A DNA stretch of 64,000 nt from Solwaraspora sp. WMMA2056. Its GTDB lineage: Bacteria; Actinomycetota; Actinomycetes; Mycobacteriales; Micromonosporaceae. Shown in pieces: positions 36,960-47,419 of this stretch. A model generated the notes under the pieces. That model was not told the origin of the DNA and did not search any database. It was given only the letters and a program-made list of their open reading frames with translations. The stretch lies in assembly GCF_030345095.1 (NCBI RefSeq), contig NZ_CP128360.1, forward strand, positions 6,262,001 to 6,326,000, in the 5' to 3' direction. The translations under genes were made by a program, and so were the position numbers. How positions within the stretch are numbered: the stretch's first letter is position 1; each line of letters begins with the position of its first letter.

Positions 36960-38414
36960 ATGACCCTGACCCCTTACCGGGAGGCGCTGGCGCTGCCCGG
37001 CGTGGCCCGGCTGCTGGCGCTGTCGGTGCTGGCCCGGATGCCCAACACCGCCGCCGGTGTGGCGCTGACCCTGTACGTCGTGCTGGAGCTGCGCCGGGGC
37101 TATGCGGCGGCCGGTCTGGCCGGCACCGCGTTGACCGTCGGCGCCGCGATCGGTGCGCCGATGCTGGGCCGGCTGGTCGACCGGCACGGGCTACGCCCGG
37201 TGCTGGCCGGCTCGGTGCTCGCCCAGGGCACGTTCTGGGCGGTGGCGCAGGCGCTGCCGTACCCCGCTCTGCTGGTCGCCGCGGTCGTCGCCGGCCTGCT
37301 CAGCCTGCCGGTGTTCTCGGTGATCCGGCAGTCGCTGGCCGCGCTGGTCCCGGCCGCGCGGCGGCGGCCCGCGTACGCCCTGGACTCGATGTCGGTCGAG
37401 CTCTCCTTCATGATCGGCCCAGCGCTGGCCGTACTACTCGCCACCGCGGTCTCCCCCCGGGTGGCGATGCTCGCGGTCGGTGCCGGCCTGGTCGCCGCCG
37501 GGTCGGCGCTGTTCGTCGTCGACCCGCCGATCCGGGCCCGGCACGAGGAGCCGGTGCGGGCCGGTGTGCGCGTCGCCCGCCGGGACTGGCTCACCCCGCA
37601 CCTGCTCGGCGTGCTGGCGGTCGGCGCGGCGTCGACCCTGGTGCTGGGCGGCACCGACGTGGCGTTGATCGCCGCCCTGCGCGCCAGTGACGAGCTGGTC
37701 TTCAGCAGCGTCGTGCTCGCCGCCTGGGGCGCCTACTCCCTGGTCGGCGGGTTCGCCTACGGCGCGGCCCGGCGCGGGGTGCCGCCGGTCGGGCTGATGG
37801 TGGCACTGGCCGTCGCCACGATCCCGGTCGGGCTCGGCGCGGGATCCTGGTGGACGCTGGGCCTGGCGCTGGCCCCGGCCGGCCTGCTCTGCGCGCCGAC
37901 GATCGCCGCGACGTCCGACGCGGTCAGCCGGCTGGCGCCGGCGGCGGTACGCGGCGAGGCGATGGGCCTGCACGGGTCGGCGATGACCGTCGGGATGGCC
38001 GTCGGCGCGCCGCTGACCGGCGCGGTGATCGACGCCAGCAGCCCGACCTGGGGGTTCGCCGCCGTCGGCAGCGCCGGCCTGCTGTTGGCGTTGCCGCTGC
38101 TGGCTCTGCGCCGTCGACACTGGCGCAGCCGCCGGCCCAACCGCAGCCGTCGGCCCAACCGCAGCCGTCGACCCGACCGCGCCCGCCGGTCAGGGCCGCC
38201 GCAACCGCACCCGGTCGGGGTGCGTCCGCTCCAGGTCGGCGGCGACTCCGAGGACCGTGTGGTCGGCACCGGGATGCCCGGCGAGCTGGAGGCCGACCGG
38301 CATCGCGTCGTCGTCGAGGCCCCAGGGCAGGCTCACCGCCGGCCCGCCGGTCACGTTGAACATGCCGACGAACGGCGAGATCGTGAAGATCTGCTGGAAC
38401 AGTTCGGCCGCTGA
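36960..38414 (+). CDS. MFS transporter with extended basic tail
   Basis: The 484-residue protein has about 12 membrane spans up to residue 385 (start [20 protein letters not shown]; loop [15 protein letters not shown] is the MFS motif between helices 2 and 3). It is likely an efflux carrier of unknown substrate. After the last helix the frame reads through three 18-bp repeats coding Arg-Ser-Arg-Arg-Pro-Asn and then continues for 225 bp antisense to the amidase gene before a stop at 38414. No earlier stop exists in this frame. The tail is probably not conserved. Confidence 0.82.
   Translation: MTLTPYREALALPGVARLLALSVLARMPNTAAGVALTLYVVLELRRGYAAAGLAGTALTVGAAIGAPMLGRLVDRHGLRPVLAGSVLAQGTFWAVAQALPYPALLVAAVVAGLLSLPVFSVIRQSLAALVPAARRRPAYALDSMSVELSFMIGPALAVLLATAVSPRVAMLAVGAGLVAAGSALFVVDPPIRARHEEPVRAGVRVARRDWLTPHLLGVLAVGAASTLVLGGTDVALIAALRASDELVFSSVVLAAWGAYSLVGGFAYGAARRGVPPVGLMVALAVATIPVGLGAGSWWTLGLALAPAGLLCAPTIAATSDAVSRLAPAAVRGEAMGLHGSAMTVGMAVGAPLTGAVIDASSPTWGFAAVGSAGLLLALPLLALRRRHWRSRRPNRSRRPNRSRRPDRARRSGPPQPHPVGVRPLQVGGDSEDRVVGTGMPGELEADRHRVVVEAPGQAHRRPAGHVEHADERRDREDLLEQFGR
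38124..38177 (+). repeat. Three 18-bp tandem repeats in the MFS gene tail
   Basis: Units 38124-38141, 38142-38159 and 38160-38177 are near-identical (core CGCAGCCG[CT]CG[GA]CCC). They keep frame and code for Arg/Ser/Pro/Asn hexapeptides after the last membrane helix. The array lies just before the convergent amidase stop. Confidence 0.8.
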
Positions 38415-39584
38415 CCGGTCGGTGTGCAGCTCACCCAGCCGGGGAGCGGGGCGGGCGGTCGTGGGAGTCAGCACGAGGTCCACGGCCGCCAGGGCGGCGG
38501 CCAGTTCGCCGGCGAGTCGGCGCAGCTCCAGCGTCGCCCGTACCTGGGTCACCGCGTCGGCCCGCCGCCCCCGCTCGATCAGGTCGAGCACCGCCGGTTC
38601 CACCGTGTCCGGCCCGGCCTGCCGACCGGTGGCCCGCGCCAGATCGTCGACCATCGCCGCGACGTGGCCGGCGATCACCGTACCGAGCACCGGCCCGAGC
38701 CGGCCGGCGGCCGACACGGCTGGCAGCGGCACGAGCCGGTGGCCCAGCGCGGCCAGCGCGGCGGCGCACTCGTCGACCGCCCGCCGGTACGCCGGTGCGA
38801 CCGGGTCTCCGGACGGGGTGTCGACCAGCACCCCCACCGTCAACGGATGCGGGTGGGCCCGGTCCGCCGGTACGCCGTACGGTTCGCCGAGCGCCGGTCC
38901 GGCGGTGACCGCCAGCAGCAACGCCGAGTCGGCAACCGTCCGGGTGATCGCGTGCTCGTGGCTGAGCCCGCCCCAGTCGTCGACCCGGTACGGCCCGGCC
39001 GGGTTGCGGCCACGGGTCGGTTTGAAGCCGATCAGCCCGCACCACGCCGCTGGAATCCGGATCGACCCGCCGCTGTCGCTGGCATGCGCGGCGGGCACCA
39101 TCCCGGCGGCGACCGCCGCTGCCGCGCCGCCGCTGGAGCCGCCGGCCGAGCGCCGCGGATCCCACGGGTTGCGGGTGGCACCGTACAGCACCGGTTCGGT
39201 GCTGATGTTCAGGCCGAACTCCGGTGAGCTGGTCCGCCCGATCACCAGCGCGCCGGCCGCTTCGAGCCGGGCGACCAACGTCGAGGTGCCGGCCGGGGGC
39301 AGGCCGGCGAACAGTCGGCTGCCCCGGGTCAGCGGCAACCCGTCGACCTCCGCGTGCAGGTCCTTGACCAGGTACGGCAGGCCGGCCAGCGGTCCCGCTG
39401 GTCGCCGGCCACGACGCAGCCGACGCAGCGCCCGGTCCGGGTCCAGCAGCACGACCGCTCCGACGCCCGGATCACGCGCCTCGATCCGGGCGGCGGCGGC
39501 CTGCACCAGCTCGGCCGGATCCACCTCACCGGCGAGCACGGCGGCGACCAGGTCACCCACCGACCCGTCGAGCAGCCCGGTCAC
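38190..39584 (-). CDS. Amidase (amidase-signature family)
   Basis: The 464-residue protein has the Ser-cisSer-Lys triad: Lys74 in [11 protein letters not shown], the cis-Ser in [16 protein letters not shown] (about 150-151) and Ser174 in [15 protein letters not shown]. These enzymes hydrolyse amides; the substrate is not predictable and it is not in a gatCAB context. GTG 39584 lies 3 bp after the alpha/beta hydrolase stop. Its 3' end lies under the MFS gene tail. Confidence 0.9.
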   Translation of the reverse strand: MTGLLDGSVGDLVAAVLAGEVDPAELVQAAAARIEARDPGVGAVVLLDPDRALRRLRRGRRPAGPLAGLPYLVKDLHAEVDGLPLTRGSRLFAGLPPAGTSTLVARLEAAGALVIGRTSSPEFGLNISTEPVLYGATRNPWDPRRSAGGSSGGAAAAVAAGMVPAAHASDSGGSIRIPAAWCGLIGFKPTRGRNPAGPYRVDDWGGLSHEHAITRTVADSALLLAVTAGPALGEPYGVPADRAHPHPLTVGVLVDTPSGDPVAPAYRRAVDECAAALAALGHRLVPLPAVSAAGRLGPVLGTVIAGHVAAMVDDLARATGRQAGPDTVEPAVLDLIERGRRADAVTQVRATLELRRLAGELAAALAAVDLVLTPTTARPAPRLGELHTDRSAAELFQQIFTISPFVGMFNVTGGPAVSLPWGLDDDAMPVGLQLAGHPGADHTVLGVAADLERTHPDRVRLRRP

Positions 39585-39587
39585 CGC

Positions 39588-40307
39588 TCAGCCCACCCGC
39601 CCGGCCGCGTCGAGCGCCTGCGCCAACGCCGCCGGATCACTGAACATCACCTCGTGCGAGCCTGGCAGCTCCACCAGGCGGAACTCGCCGAGGCGACCGG
39701 ACTGGCCGGGATGCCAGGTGAACTCCTGCGCCGGGAAGGCGATGTCGTTGGTGGCGTACACGTAGCTGCGCGGCACCGCCAGCCCGGTGAACCCGGGCAA
39801 CGGCAGCGGCTCGGCCGAACGCGCCAGCGGCTCCGGGGTCAGCTGGGCGTACGCGGCCCTGGCGGTGGCCTCGTCCGCATCCTGCAGAAAGGACGCACGG
39901 AACACCTCGTACGGCAGCATCAGCGTGCCCTGCTCGGAGGCCAGGGTCTGGAAGGCGCTCGCCGCCGACGGCGGCACGTGCTGGAACACGCTGTCCCCGT
40001 CGCCCAGGACGTACGCGTTGTGGAACACCAGGCGGGCGAGCCGCTGCGGCACCGCGACGGCGACCGCCTGAACGACCGCCCCGCCGAAGCTGTGCCCGAC
40101 CAGCACCACGTCCCGCAGGTCCGCATCGACCAGCAGGTCGGTCACGGCGCCGACGGTCTGCGCCATCGTCACCGTCGGATCGCCGCCGACGCCGTTGCCG
40201 GGCAGCGTCGGCGCGTGCACCTCGTGCCCTGCCGCGACAAGATGCCGGCGCACCCCGTCCCAGCAGCCGCCGTCGTGCCATGAGCCGTGTACCAGGACGA
40301 ACCGCAT
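39588..40307 (-). CDS. Alpha/beta-fold hydrolase (esterase/hydroxynitrile lyase-like)
   Basis: The 239-residue protein has the nucleophile elbow GHSFGGAV (Ser73), an N-terminal [13 protein letters not shown] oxyanion region and catalytic His in [12 protein letters not shown] near residue 218. This matches the EstC/hydroxynitrile-lyase-like group that acts on small esters. It is 57 bp downstream of the AraC-type gene and coupled to the amidase, so the three form a probable catabolic unit. Confidence 0.88.
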   Translation of the reverse strand: MRFVLVHGSWHDGGCWDGVRRHLVAAGHEVHAPTLPGNGVGGDPTVTMAQTVGAVTDLLVDADLRDVVLVGHSFGGAVVQAVAVAVPQRLARLVFHNAYVLGDGDSVFQHVPPSAASAFQTLASEQGTLMLPYEVFRASFLQDADEATARAAYAQLTPEPLARSAEPLPLPGFTGLAVPRSYVYATNDIAFPAQEFTWHPGQSGRLGEFRLVELPGSHEVMFSDPAALAQALDAAGRVG

Positions 40308-40363
40308 GGTGACCTCCTCCGTCGGGAGGCTTCACGCTAGGTCGGTCGATCCGGGCGGTGATA

Positions 40364-41305
40364 TCAGCGCGGCGCCGGATCCCTGTCAGCTGCGCGCCAC
40401 TGCCCCGGGCTCGTCCCGTACCGCTGGCGGAACAGCACGCCGAGGTGCGAGGCGGACGAGAAGCCGTACCGGTGTGCCAGCTCGGTGACCGTCGCCGACG
40501 AGTCGCGCAGCGCCCGGGCGCAGGCCGCCAGGCGACGCTGCCGTACGTAGTCGGCGACCGTGCCGCCGGAGGACTCGAACGCCCGGTGCAGCTGCCGTAC
40601 GGAGACCGCCAGCCGGGCGGCCAGATCCGACACGCCCAGCTGCGGTGGCGCGCCGTCCGGCCGGGCCAGCTCCTGCTCCACGAGCCGTTCGACGGCCACC
40701 CGCAGGGCCAGCATCGGGTGCCCGGTGGTGTCCCCGATGGTGCGCCGCAGCGTCAGGTGCAGCAGCGCGTCGAGGATCCCGGAGAGTTCGTCCGGTTGGC
40801 CGGCCGTACCGGCGTGCTCGGCGGCCGACATCAGGTGCGGCAGTTGCCGGATCAGCGCCGCGGCCACCGGTTCCACCGCTGCCGACCGGATCGGGCCGTC
40901 CAGCAGCGGATACCGGGCGGTGACCACCGGCTCCGGCAGCACGACGAAGATCACCCGCGCCGCCGAGGCGTGTTCGACGGTGAACTCCTCGGCACCGGGT
41001 ACGACGACCAGCCGGCCCGGCACGATCGCCTCGTGTCCGTGGCGGTGCCGGATCTCCCCCTGTGCCCGCAGGCTCAGCAGCAGGAACACCCCGGCCGCTG
41101 CGGTCGTCGCCGCGGCCGTACGCTGCGCCCGGATCGGGTCGAGCGCGGCGGAGACCAGCCGCAGCCGGCCGATCTCCACGTCCGTCATCCGGGCCTGGAA
41201 GGCCGCCGGGTCGCCGACGGTGATCGTCTGGGGAACGAGCGACTCGCGGACCACCTGGCTGAACCCGGCGAGACCGGCCGCGCCGGTGAACCGCTGGTCA
41301 CCCAT
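40364..41305 (-). CDS. AraC-family transcriptional regulator
   Basis: The protein of 313 residues has an N-terminal AraC_binding_2 (cupin-like) sensor domain and a C-terminal double helix-turn-helix (LAARLAVSVRQLHRAFESSG and FSSASHLGVLFRQRYGTSP, about 215-310). It lies upstream of the hydrolase and amidase genes on the same strand and probably regulates them. ATG 41305 is used. The effector is unknown. Confidence 0.9.
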   Translation of the reverse strand: MGDQRFTGAAGLAGFSQVVRESLVPQTITVGDPAAFQARMTDVEIGRLRLVSAALDPIRAQRTAAATTAAAGVFLLLSLRAQGEIRHRHGHEAIVPGRLVVVPGAEEFTVEHASAARVIFVVLPEPVVTARYPLLDGPIRSAAVEPVAAALIRQLPHLMSAAEHAGTAGQPDELSGILDALLHLTLRRTIGDTTGHPMLALRVAVERLVEQELARPDGAPPQLGVSDLAARLAVSVRQLHRAFESSGGTVADYVRQRRLAACARALRDSSATVTELAHRYGFSSASHLGVLFRQRYGTSPGQWRAADRDPAPR

Positions 41306-41340
41306 TTCCCCAGGTTAACCGGCAGCCCGGCCGGGGTCGG

Positions 41341-43101
41341 TCAGTGCTTGTCGACGTTGGTCGCGGTGTCTTCCTGGTAGGTGGCACCGCCGTCGGATTC
41401 GCTGGTCAGCGGCTTGGCGCCGCCCTCCGGCGGGCCCGCCACCGACTGGTGGCCGGCGGCCAGCTCCGGGAACTTCAGGTCGAACGCCGGCCGCTCGGAC
41501 CGGATCCGGGGCATCCGGTCGAAGTTGCGCAGCGGCGGCGGGGAGCTGGTGGCCCACTCCAGGGAGTTGCCGTGGCCCCACGGGTCGTCGACGTTGACCA
41601 GCGGACCGGCCTTGTACGACTTCCACACGTTGTAGATGAACGGCAGCGTCGAGATGCCGGTGACGAACGAGCCGACCGTGGAGATCATGTTCAGCGTGGT
41701 CCAGCCGTCGATCGCCTGGTAGTCGGCGTACCGGCGGGGGAAGCCCTCGGCGCCGAGCCAGTGCTGCACCAGGAAGGTGGTGTGGAAACCGACGAAGGTC
41801 AGCCAGAAGTGGACCCGGCCGAGCCGCTCGTCGAGCATCCGCCCGGTGAACTTCGGGAACCAGAAGTAGATGCCGGCGAACACCGCGAACACGATCGTGC
41901 CGAACAGCACGTAGTGGAAGTGCGCGACGACGAAGTACGAGTCGGAGACGTGGAAGTCGATCGGCGGGCTGGCCAGCAGCACGCCCGACAGGCCACCGAA
42001 GAGGAAGGTCACCAGGAAGCCGATCGCCCAGAGCATGGGCGTCTCGAAGCTGATCTGGCCCCGCCACATCGTGCCGATCCAGTTGAAGAACTTCATGCCG
42101 GTCGGTACGGCGATCAGGAAGCTCAGGAAGCTGAAGAACGGCAGCAGCACCGCCCCGGTGGCGAACATGTGGTGCGCCCAGACGCTCATGGACAGCGCGG
42201 CGATCGCGATGGTCGCACCGACCAGACCCTTGTAGCCGAAGATCGGCTTGCGGGAGAAGACCGGGATGACCTCGCTGATGATGCCGAAGAACGGCAGCGC
42301 GACGATGTAGACCTCGGGGTGGCCGAAGAACCAGAACAGGTGCTGCCACAGCAGCGGGCCGCCGGTCTCCGGGGCGTAGACGTGGGCGCCGAGCATCCGG
42401 TCGGCGGCGAGGGCGAACAGCGCGGCGGCCAGCAGCGGGAAGACCATGATCACCAGGAGGCTGGTGACCAGGATGTTCCAGGTGAAGATCGGCATCCGGA
42501 ACATCGTCATGCCGGGGGCGCGCAGGGTCAGGATCGTGGTGATCATGTTGACCGCGCCGAGGATGGTGCCGAGGCCGGAGATCGCCAGACCGACGATCCA
42601 CATGTTCGCGCCGACACCGGGCGAGTGCTCGACGCTGCTCAACGGGGTGTAGGCGAACCAGCCGAAGTCGGCGGCACCACCGGGGGTCAGGAAGCCACCC
42701 ATGGCCAGCGTGCCGCCGAAGAGGTACAACCAGTAGGCGAAGCTGTTCAGCCGGGGGAACGACACGTCCGGAGCGCCGATCTGGATCGGCGTGATGTAGT
42801 TCGCGAAGGCGAACACGATCGGCGTCGCGAAGAACAACAGCATGATCGTGCCGTGCATGGTGAACAGCTGGTTGTACTGCTCCGGCGAGAGGAACTGCAT
42901 CCCGGGCTGGGCCAGCTCCGCCCGCATGATCAGCGCCATCAGGCCGCCGATCATGAAGAACACGAAGGCGGTGATCATGTACATGATCCCGATCTGCTTC
43001 GCGTCGGTCGTACGCAGCAGCCGCGCCATGGCCGAGCCCCGGACCGGCTGGTGGACCGGGAAGGGCCGGGTCGCGATCGGCTTCGGTGCGACGGTGGTCA
43101 C
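41341..43101 (-). CDS. ctaD: Cytochrome c oxidase subunit I
   Basis: The 586-residue protein is the catalytic aa3-type oxidase subunit with 12 membrane helices. It shows the low-spin haem His in [12 protein letters not shown], the CuB/Tyr motif [11 protein letters not shown] and the CuB His pair in WAHHMFATG. It reduces O2 to water and pumps protons. GTG 43101 follows a GGAGG site; in-frame codons further upstream lack such a site. The C-terminus is hydrophilic. No other cta gene is in the window, as is common in actinobacteria, where ctaD is often separate. Confidence 0.97.
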   Translation of the reverse strand: MTTVAPKPIATRPFPVHQPVRGSAMARLLRTTDAKQIGIMYMITAFVFFMIGGLMALIMRAELAQPGMQFLSPEQYNQLFTMHGTIMLLFFATPIVFAFANYITPIQIGAPDVSFPRLNSFAYWLYLFGGTLAMGGFLTPGGAADFGWFAYTPLSSVEHSPGVGANMWIVGLAISGLGTILGAVNMITTILTLRAPGMTMFRMPIFTWNILVTSLLVIMVFPLLAAALFALAADRMLGAHVYAPETGGPLLWQHLFWFFGHPEVYIVALPFFGIISEVIPVFSRKPIFGYKGLVGATIAIAALSMSVWAHHMFATGAVLLPFFSFLSFLIAVPTGMKFFNWIGTMWRGQISFETPMLWAIGFLVTFLFGGLSGVLLASPPIDFHVSDSYFVVAHFHYVLFGTIVFAVFAGIYFWFPKFTGRMLDERLGRVHFWLTFVGFHTTFLVQHWLGAEGFPRRYADYQAIDGWTTLNMISTVGSFVTGISTLPFIYNVWKSYKAGPLVNVDDPWGHGNSLEWATSSPPPLRNFDRMPRIRSERPAFDLKFPELAAGHQSVAGPPEGGAKPLTSESDGGATYQEDTATNVDKH

Positions 43102-43256
43102 GAATGGCCTCCGGTTCTCGTCAATCCCACGGCACCCGCGCTGGTGCTCCGCTGGCCGTGCCTCGCAGGCAGGATAGTCCCCGTTCACGGTGGGTCCGCA
43201 CGCCGGGTGCCCGCACCCGTGGCCGGGTCACCATCGGCCGGGTGGCACCCTGGCCA

Positions 43257-43287
43257 CCGGGCGGAGCGACCGGGCAGAGCCGCCCGG
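43257..43287 (-). terminator. Probable terminator hairpin after the FAD monooxygenase gene
   Basis: Arms CCGGGCGG (43257-43264) and CCGCCCGG (43280-43287) form a perfect 8-bp GC stem with a 15-base loop, starting 5 bp after the monooxygenase stop. No U-run follows, as is usual in high-GC actinomycetes. Confidence 0.55.
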
Positions 43288-43291
43288 CCTG

Positions 43292-44407
43292 TCACACCGG
43301 ATCGACGAGCAGCCGGTAGTGGTCGGCGAGGATCCGGGTGCCCTCGGCACGCAGCAGCCGGTCACGAAGGTGCGGTGCGACGTCGCGGGTCCGGTCCCGG
43401 TCGCGGGTCCGCTCCAGCACCCATCGGGTACGCGGCCGGCGGCGGCTCTCGTAACCGGCCAGCGCCTCGACCACGGTGGGTCGGTCGCGGACCAGCTCGG
43501 CCAGCACCAGCGCGTCCTCGAACGCCATCGCCGCCCCCTGTGACAGGGTCGGCGCGGTGGCGTGGGCGGCGTCACCGACCAGCACCACGTTCCCCCGTGA
43601 CCAGCTGCCGAGCTCGACCTCGTCGGTGACGGCGACCTGCACCTTCTCCACCGCGTCCAGCACGGCCGGGACCGGGCCACGGAAGTCGGCGAGCAGCTCC
43701 CGCAGCCGCAGCAGCGGGTCGGCCGGTGGCGCCGACCCGGCCGGCAGCCGTTCGTCGGCGTACAGATAGGTCCGGCCGTAGCCCATCGGTGTCAGCACGA
43801 CGCCGCAGCGCCGGCCGAGCAGGGCGGTCCACTCGGTGATCTCCGGGCCGCCGGTGACGACGCTGCGGTAGGCGATCTGGCCGACCGGATGCGGTGCGCC
43901 ACCGAGCTCGGCCAGTTGCCGGACCGTCGACCGGCGACCGTCGGCACCGACGATCAGGTCGTACTCGGCGAACGAGCCGTCGCCGAACGCGACCTTGGTG
44001 GTCTCGTCACCGAGTTCCAGCTCCCGGACCTCGGTCCGGTGCCGGACCGCACCGCCGGCCCCGGTGAGCAGCACCCGGTGCAGGTCGGCCCTTGGCAGTG
44101 CCCGGCACTCGCCGACCCCCTGCCAGAGCCGGTCGAGGTCGACGGCGCACAACTCGGTACCGGCGACGTCGAGGAACCGTTGTCGACGCACGACGGCTCC
44201 GAGCGGGCGCAGCGGACTGTCCAGGCCGAGGTCACGCAGGGCGCGGATCGCGTTGCCGGGCAGGAAGATGCCGGCCGTGGGCACCACGGTCGGGTCGAGC
44301 TTCTCCACCACCTGGGGCCGCAGGCCGGCCAGCCGCAGCGCTCGGGCCGCAGCCAGGCCGGCGACACTGGCACCGACGACGAGCACGCGCATGGGTGCTT
44401 GAGCCAT
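43292..44407 (-). CDS. FAD-dependent monooxygenase (PHBH-type)
   Basis: The 371-residue protein has the GxGxxG FAD site VLVVGASVAGLAAARALR at the N-terminus, the DG motif in YDLIVGADGRRSTVR, and the second FAD motif GNVVLVGDAAHATAPTLSQGA near the C-terminus. Family members hydroxylate aromatic substrates using NAD(P)H. ATG 44407 is preceded by GGAGG; GTG 44437 and ATG 44392 are alternatives. No substrate can be assigned. The 150-bp upstream gap is AT-rich and may hold the promoter. Confidence 0.85.
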   Translation of the reverse strand: MAQAPMRVLVVGASVAGLAAARALRLAGLRPQVVEKLDPTVVPTAGIFLPGNAIRALRDLGLDSPLRPLGAVVRRQRFLDVAGTELCAVDLDRLWQGVGECRALPRADLHRVLLTGAGGAVRHRTEVRELELGDETTKVAFGDGSFAEYDLIVGADGRRSTVRQLAELGGAPHPVGQIAYRSVVTGGPEITEWTALLGRRCGVVLTPMGYGRTYLYADERLPAGSAPPADPLLRLRELLADFRGPVPAVLDAVEKVQVAVTDEVELGSWSRGNVVLVGDAAHATAPTLSQGAAMAFEDALVLAELVRDRPTVVEALAGYESRRRPRTRWVLERTRDRDRTRDVAPHLRDRLLRAEGTRILADHYRLLVDPV

Positions 44408-44587
44408 GGTCCGCGCCGCCTCCGGGGGAATAGACACTCATCGGAGCCAAGAGACTACTGCCGGCAACACCGCCTGCGGTAGGCCTATTCCGCCCTGTTT
44501 GTACGCGCCGGTCCGTGAATCAGATCGATGGGAAATATCCACCGATGGAAATCTTAACCGGTGCGGCGGGCCAGCGGGAGTCCACGC

Positions 44588-45715
44588 TCAACGTTGCACC
44601 CGCGCACCGCCACCGCCGACCAGCGCCTCCACCTCCTTGAGACTGGCCGTCGAGGTGTCACCGGCCGTGGTCATCGCCAGTGCGCCGTGCGCGGCACCGT
44701 ACTCGACCGCCGTCGCGAGGTCGCCCTTTTCGAGCAGGCCGTAGACCAGCCCGGAGGCAAAGCTGTCGCCCCCGCCGACCCGGTCCAGGATCTCCAGTCC
44801 CGGCCGGTGGGTGGCCTGGACGAAGCCGGTCGCGGCGGACCAGGCGATCGCTCCCCAGTCGTTCACCGTCGCCGTGCGGACCGTCCGCAACGTGGTGGCG
44901 ACCACCGCGAAGTTCGGGTACGCCCGGGTGACCTCGGTGATCATCCGCTGGAAGTTCGCCACCTCGAGCTCGGACAGGCTGTCGTCGGTGTCCGGTACGG
45001 CGAACCCGAGGCTAGCGGTGAAGTCCTCCTCGTTGCCGATCATGACGTCGACGTAGCCGGCCAACCGCCGGTTGACCTCCTGCGCCCGGGACTGGCCGCC
45101 GACAGCCTTCCAGAGGCTGGGCCGGTAGTTCAGGTCGTACGAGATGATCGTGCCGTGCCGACGGGCGGCGACCATGGCCGCCTCGATGGTCTCCGGGGTG
45201 GTCTCGGACAACGCGGCGTAGATGCCGCCGGTGTGCAGCCAACGAACGCCGAGCGTGCCGAACAGGTGGTCCCAGTCGACGTCGTCGGGGCGCAACTGGC
45301 TGGCGGCGCTGTGCCCCCGGTCGGAGGTGCCGACCGCGCCCCGGACCCCGAAGCCCCGCTCGGTGAAGTTCAGTCCGTTGCGCACGGCGCGGCCGGTCCC
45401 GTCGTAGGGCAGCCAGCGCACGTACGAGGTGTCGACGCCGCCGGTCAGCACGAGGTCCTCCAGCAGCCGCCCGACCTCGTTGTCGGCGAACGCGGTGACC
45501 ACCGCGGTCCGCAGACCGAAGCAGCGACGCAGGCCCCGGGCCACGTTGTACTCGCCACCGCCCTCCCAGACCCGGAACGAGCGTGCGGTGCGGACCCGTC
45601 CCTCGCCCGGGTCGAGCCGCAGCATGATCTCGCCGAGCGAGACCAGGTCGTAGCGACACTCGGCGGCCGGTCGGGGGCGCAGCGACGCCGCCCCGGCGGT
45701 GGGCTGTCCGGACAT
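44588..45715 (-). CDS. kdgK: PfkB-family sugar kinase, probable 2-keto-3-deoxygluconate kinase
   Basis: The 375-residue protein is a ribokinase-fold enzyme: GEIMLRLDPGEGRVR at the start, GGGEYNVARGLRRCFG (substrate loop) and RVGGGDSFASGLVYGLL with the catalytic Asp near residue 320. It lies 14 bp downstream of a KDPG-aldolase gene, so phosphorylation of 2-keto-3-deoxygluconate is the likely reaction, feeding uronate catabolism. ATG 45715 follows AAGGAG. Confidence 0.85.
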   Translation of the reverse strand: MSGQPTAGAASLRPRPAAECRYDLVSLGEIMLRLDPGEGRVRTARSFRVWEGGGEYNVARGLRRCFGLRTAVVTAFADNEVGRLLEDLVLTGGVDTSYVRWLPYDGTGRAVRNGLNFTERGFGVRGAVGTSDRGHSAASQLRPDDVDWDHLFGTLGVRWLHTGGIYAALSETTPETIEAAMVAARRHGTIISYDLNYRPSLWKAVGGQSRAQEVNRRLAGYVDVMIGNEEDFTASLGFAVPDTDDSLSELEVANFQRMITEVTRAYPNFAVVATTLRTVRTATVNDWGAIAWSAATGFVQATHRPGLEILDRVGGGDSFASGLVYGLLEKGDLATAVEYGAAHGALAMTTAGDTSTASLKEVEALVGGGGARVQR

Positions 45716-45729
45716 CTGTTGGCTCCTTG

Positions 45730-46413
45730 TCAGGATCGGGTGGCGGCCCGGGCCGCGGCGACGGCGGCGGCGGTCAGCCGGGTCACTTCGGCCCAGTCGC
45801 CGGCGGCGAGCAGGCGCGGGGCGACCATCCAGGTGCCGCCGACGGCGAGGACCGCCGGGTGGGCCAGATAACCGGCGAGGTTGCCGGTGGTGACGCCGCC
45901 GGTCGGAATGAACCGGACCGAACGGAACGGGGCGGCGAGGGCGGCGACCATCCCGATGCCGCCGAGCTGCTCGGCCGGGAAGAACTTCACCGTGTCGAGG
46001 CCGGCGTCGAGCGCCATCTGGATCTCGGTGGCGCTGGCGACGCCGGGGAAGACCGGCACGCCGCGCTGCTGGCAGCGGCGGACCACGGCGGGCCCGAAGC
46101 CGGGGCTGACCACGAACCGGGCACCGGCGTCGACGGCCCGGTCGACCTGCTCGGCGGTGAGCACCGTGCCGGCGCCGACCACCAGGTCCGTCCGGGTGGC
46201 CATCGCCGCGATCGCGTCGGCGGCCGCCGGGGTCCGGAAGGTCACTTCGGCGGTACGCAGCCCGCCGGCGGCCAACGCCTCGGCCAGCGGCGCGGCACCG
46301 GTCGGGTCGGCCAGCACCACCACCGGGACGATCCGACCGGCACCGATCACCGACGTGACGTCACCAGCGGCGACCGGCTCGGGTGTCTGTTCGTCATCTT
46401 GAACGTTGGTCAC
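45730..46413 (-). CDS. eda: KDPG aldolase
   Basis: This class I aldolase of about 227 residues splits 2-keto-3-deoxy-6-phosphogluconate to pyruvate and glyceraldehyde-3-phosphate. Glu in TAEVTFRT, the FVVSPGFGP segment and the Schiff-base Lys in LDTVKFFPAEQLGG are visible. GTG 46413 is used; the frame is open upstream into antisense of the IclR gene, which is not credible. It heads the eda-kdgK operon, divergent from the IclR-type gene. Confidence 0.9.
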   Translation of the reverse strand: MTNVQDDEQTPEPVAAGDVTSVIGAGRIVPVVVLADPTGAAPLAEALAAGGLRTAEVTFRTPAAADAIAAMATRTDLVVGAGTVLTAEQVDRAVDAGARFVVSPGFGPAVVRRCQQRGVPVFPGVASATEIQMALDAGLDTVKFFPAEQLGGIGMVAALAAPFRSVRFIPTGGVTTGNLAGYLAHPAVLAVGGTWMVAPRLLAAGDWAEVTRLTAAAVAAARAATRS

Positions 46414-46422
46414 ATACGTGAC
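46409..46422. promoter_or_regulatory. Candidate operator at the eda start
   Basis: GTCAC-ATAC-GTGAC is a perfect 5-bp-arm palindrome overlapping the GTG start of eda, in the 54-bp divergent gap to the IclR gene. It could be the site bound by that regulator. IclR operators vary, so this is by position only. Confidence 0.45.
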
Positions 46423-46467
46423 GATACTCAAGGCATCGATGCTGTCAACCCGGCTACAGTGACGGCC

Positions 46468-47241
46468 ATGACGGTGCGCGATGGATTCCAACCGGTGAAG
46501 TCCGCCGGCCGCACGCTGGAGGTGCTGGAGGCACTGGCCGCCGCGCCCGGTCAGCAGTCCCTGGGCGACCTGGCCCGACTGCTGGAGATCCCGAAGAGCA
46601 GCCTGCACGGGATCCTGCGCACGATGCTGCAGCGCGGCTGGGTGGAGACCGATCCGACCGGCACCCGGTTCGGCCTCGGGGTACGCGCGCTCCAGGTCGG
46701 TGCCGCCTACCTCGCCGCCGACGACGCGGTCAGCCTGCTCGACACCGTCCTGGACGAGCTGGCCGGGCAGTTCGGCGAGACCGTCCACCTCGGTCGACTG
46801 GACGGGCCACACGTCGTCTACCTGGCAAAACGCGAGTCGATCCACCCGTTGCGGCTGTACAGCGCGATCGGGCGGCACCTGCCGGCCCACGCCACCGCGC
46901 TGGGCAAGGCGCTGCTCGCCGAGCACCCCGACGACACCGTCGACCGGTTGCTGACCTGGCCACTGCGCCGGATGACCCCACAGACGATCGAGGATCCGGC
47001 CACCCTGCACGCCGCACTGGCCGAGATCCGCGACCGCGGTTACGCGGTTGATCGTGCGGAGAACGCCGAGGGCATCGTCTGCGTCGCGATGGCGATGCCG
47101 CTGCGCCAGCCGGCGACCGACGCGATCAGCCTTTCCATCCCGTCGGCCAGGTGGGACGACGCGGTCGAGGCCCGGATCGTCGAGGCGTTGCGGGCGGCCG
47201 CCGGGCAGGTCCGCGCCGCCCGCACCCTGGTCACCCACTGA
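46468..47241 (+). CDS. IclR-family regulator
   Basis: The 257-residue protein has an N-terminal winged helix-turn-helix (SLGDLARLLEIPKSSLHGILR, about residues 30-55) and a C-terminal IclR effector domain ending in EGIVCVAMAMPLRQP and the SIPSARW region. IclR proteins such as KdgR control uronate catabolism. Divergence from eda-kdgK supports that role here. ATG 46468 gives the family N-terminus. Confidence 0.92.
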   Translation: MTVRDGFQPVKSAGRTLEVLEALAAAPGQQSLGDLARLLEIPKSSLHGILRTMLQRGWVETDPTGTRFGLGVRALQVGAAYLAADDAVSLLDTVLDELAGQFGETVHLGRLDGPHVVYLAKRESIHPLRLYSAIGRHLPAHATALGKALLAEHPDDTVDRLLTWPLRRMTPQTIEDPATLHAALAEIRDRGYAVDRAENAEGIVCVAMAMPLRQPATDAISLSIPSARWDDAVEARIVEALRAAAGQVRAARTLVTH

Positions 47242-47419
47242 TCCCCGGCCGTCGACCCGCTGACGGGCGTCCGGGCGTCCGCCAGCGACGTTCGACATGA
47301 TGAACGGCATTCCGCCATCACCTGCGGGTAGCCGGCTGGCGGTCCGGATCGCCAGCCGGCCCCGGCCACCGGCCGGCATTGCCGACTCTTTTCATACATG
47401 TAAATGTGTCATAGCTTTG

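Noticed and set aside
41344-43629. Plus-strand frame of 761 codons opposite ctaD
   Set aside because: It mirrors a definite cytochrome oxidase gene, is charged and repetitive in composition, and has no recognisable domain.
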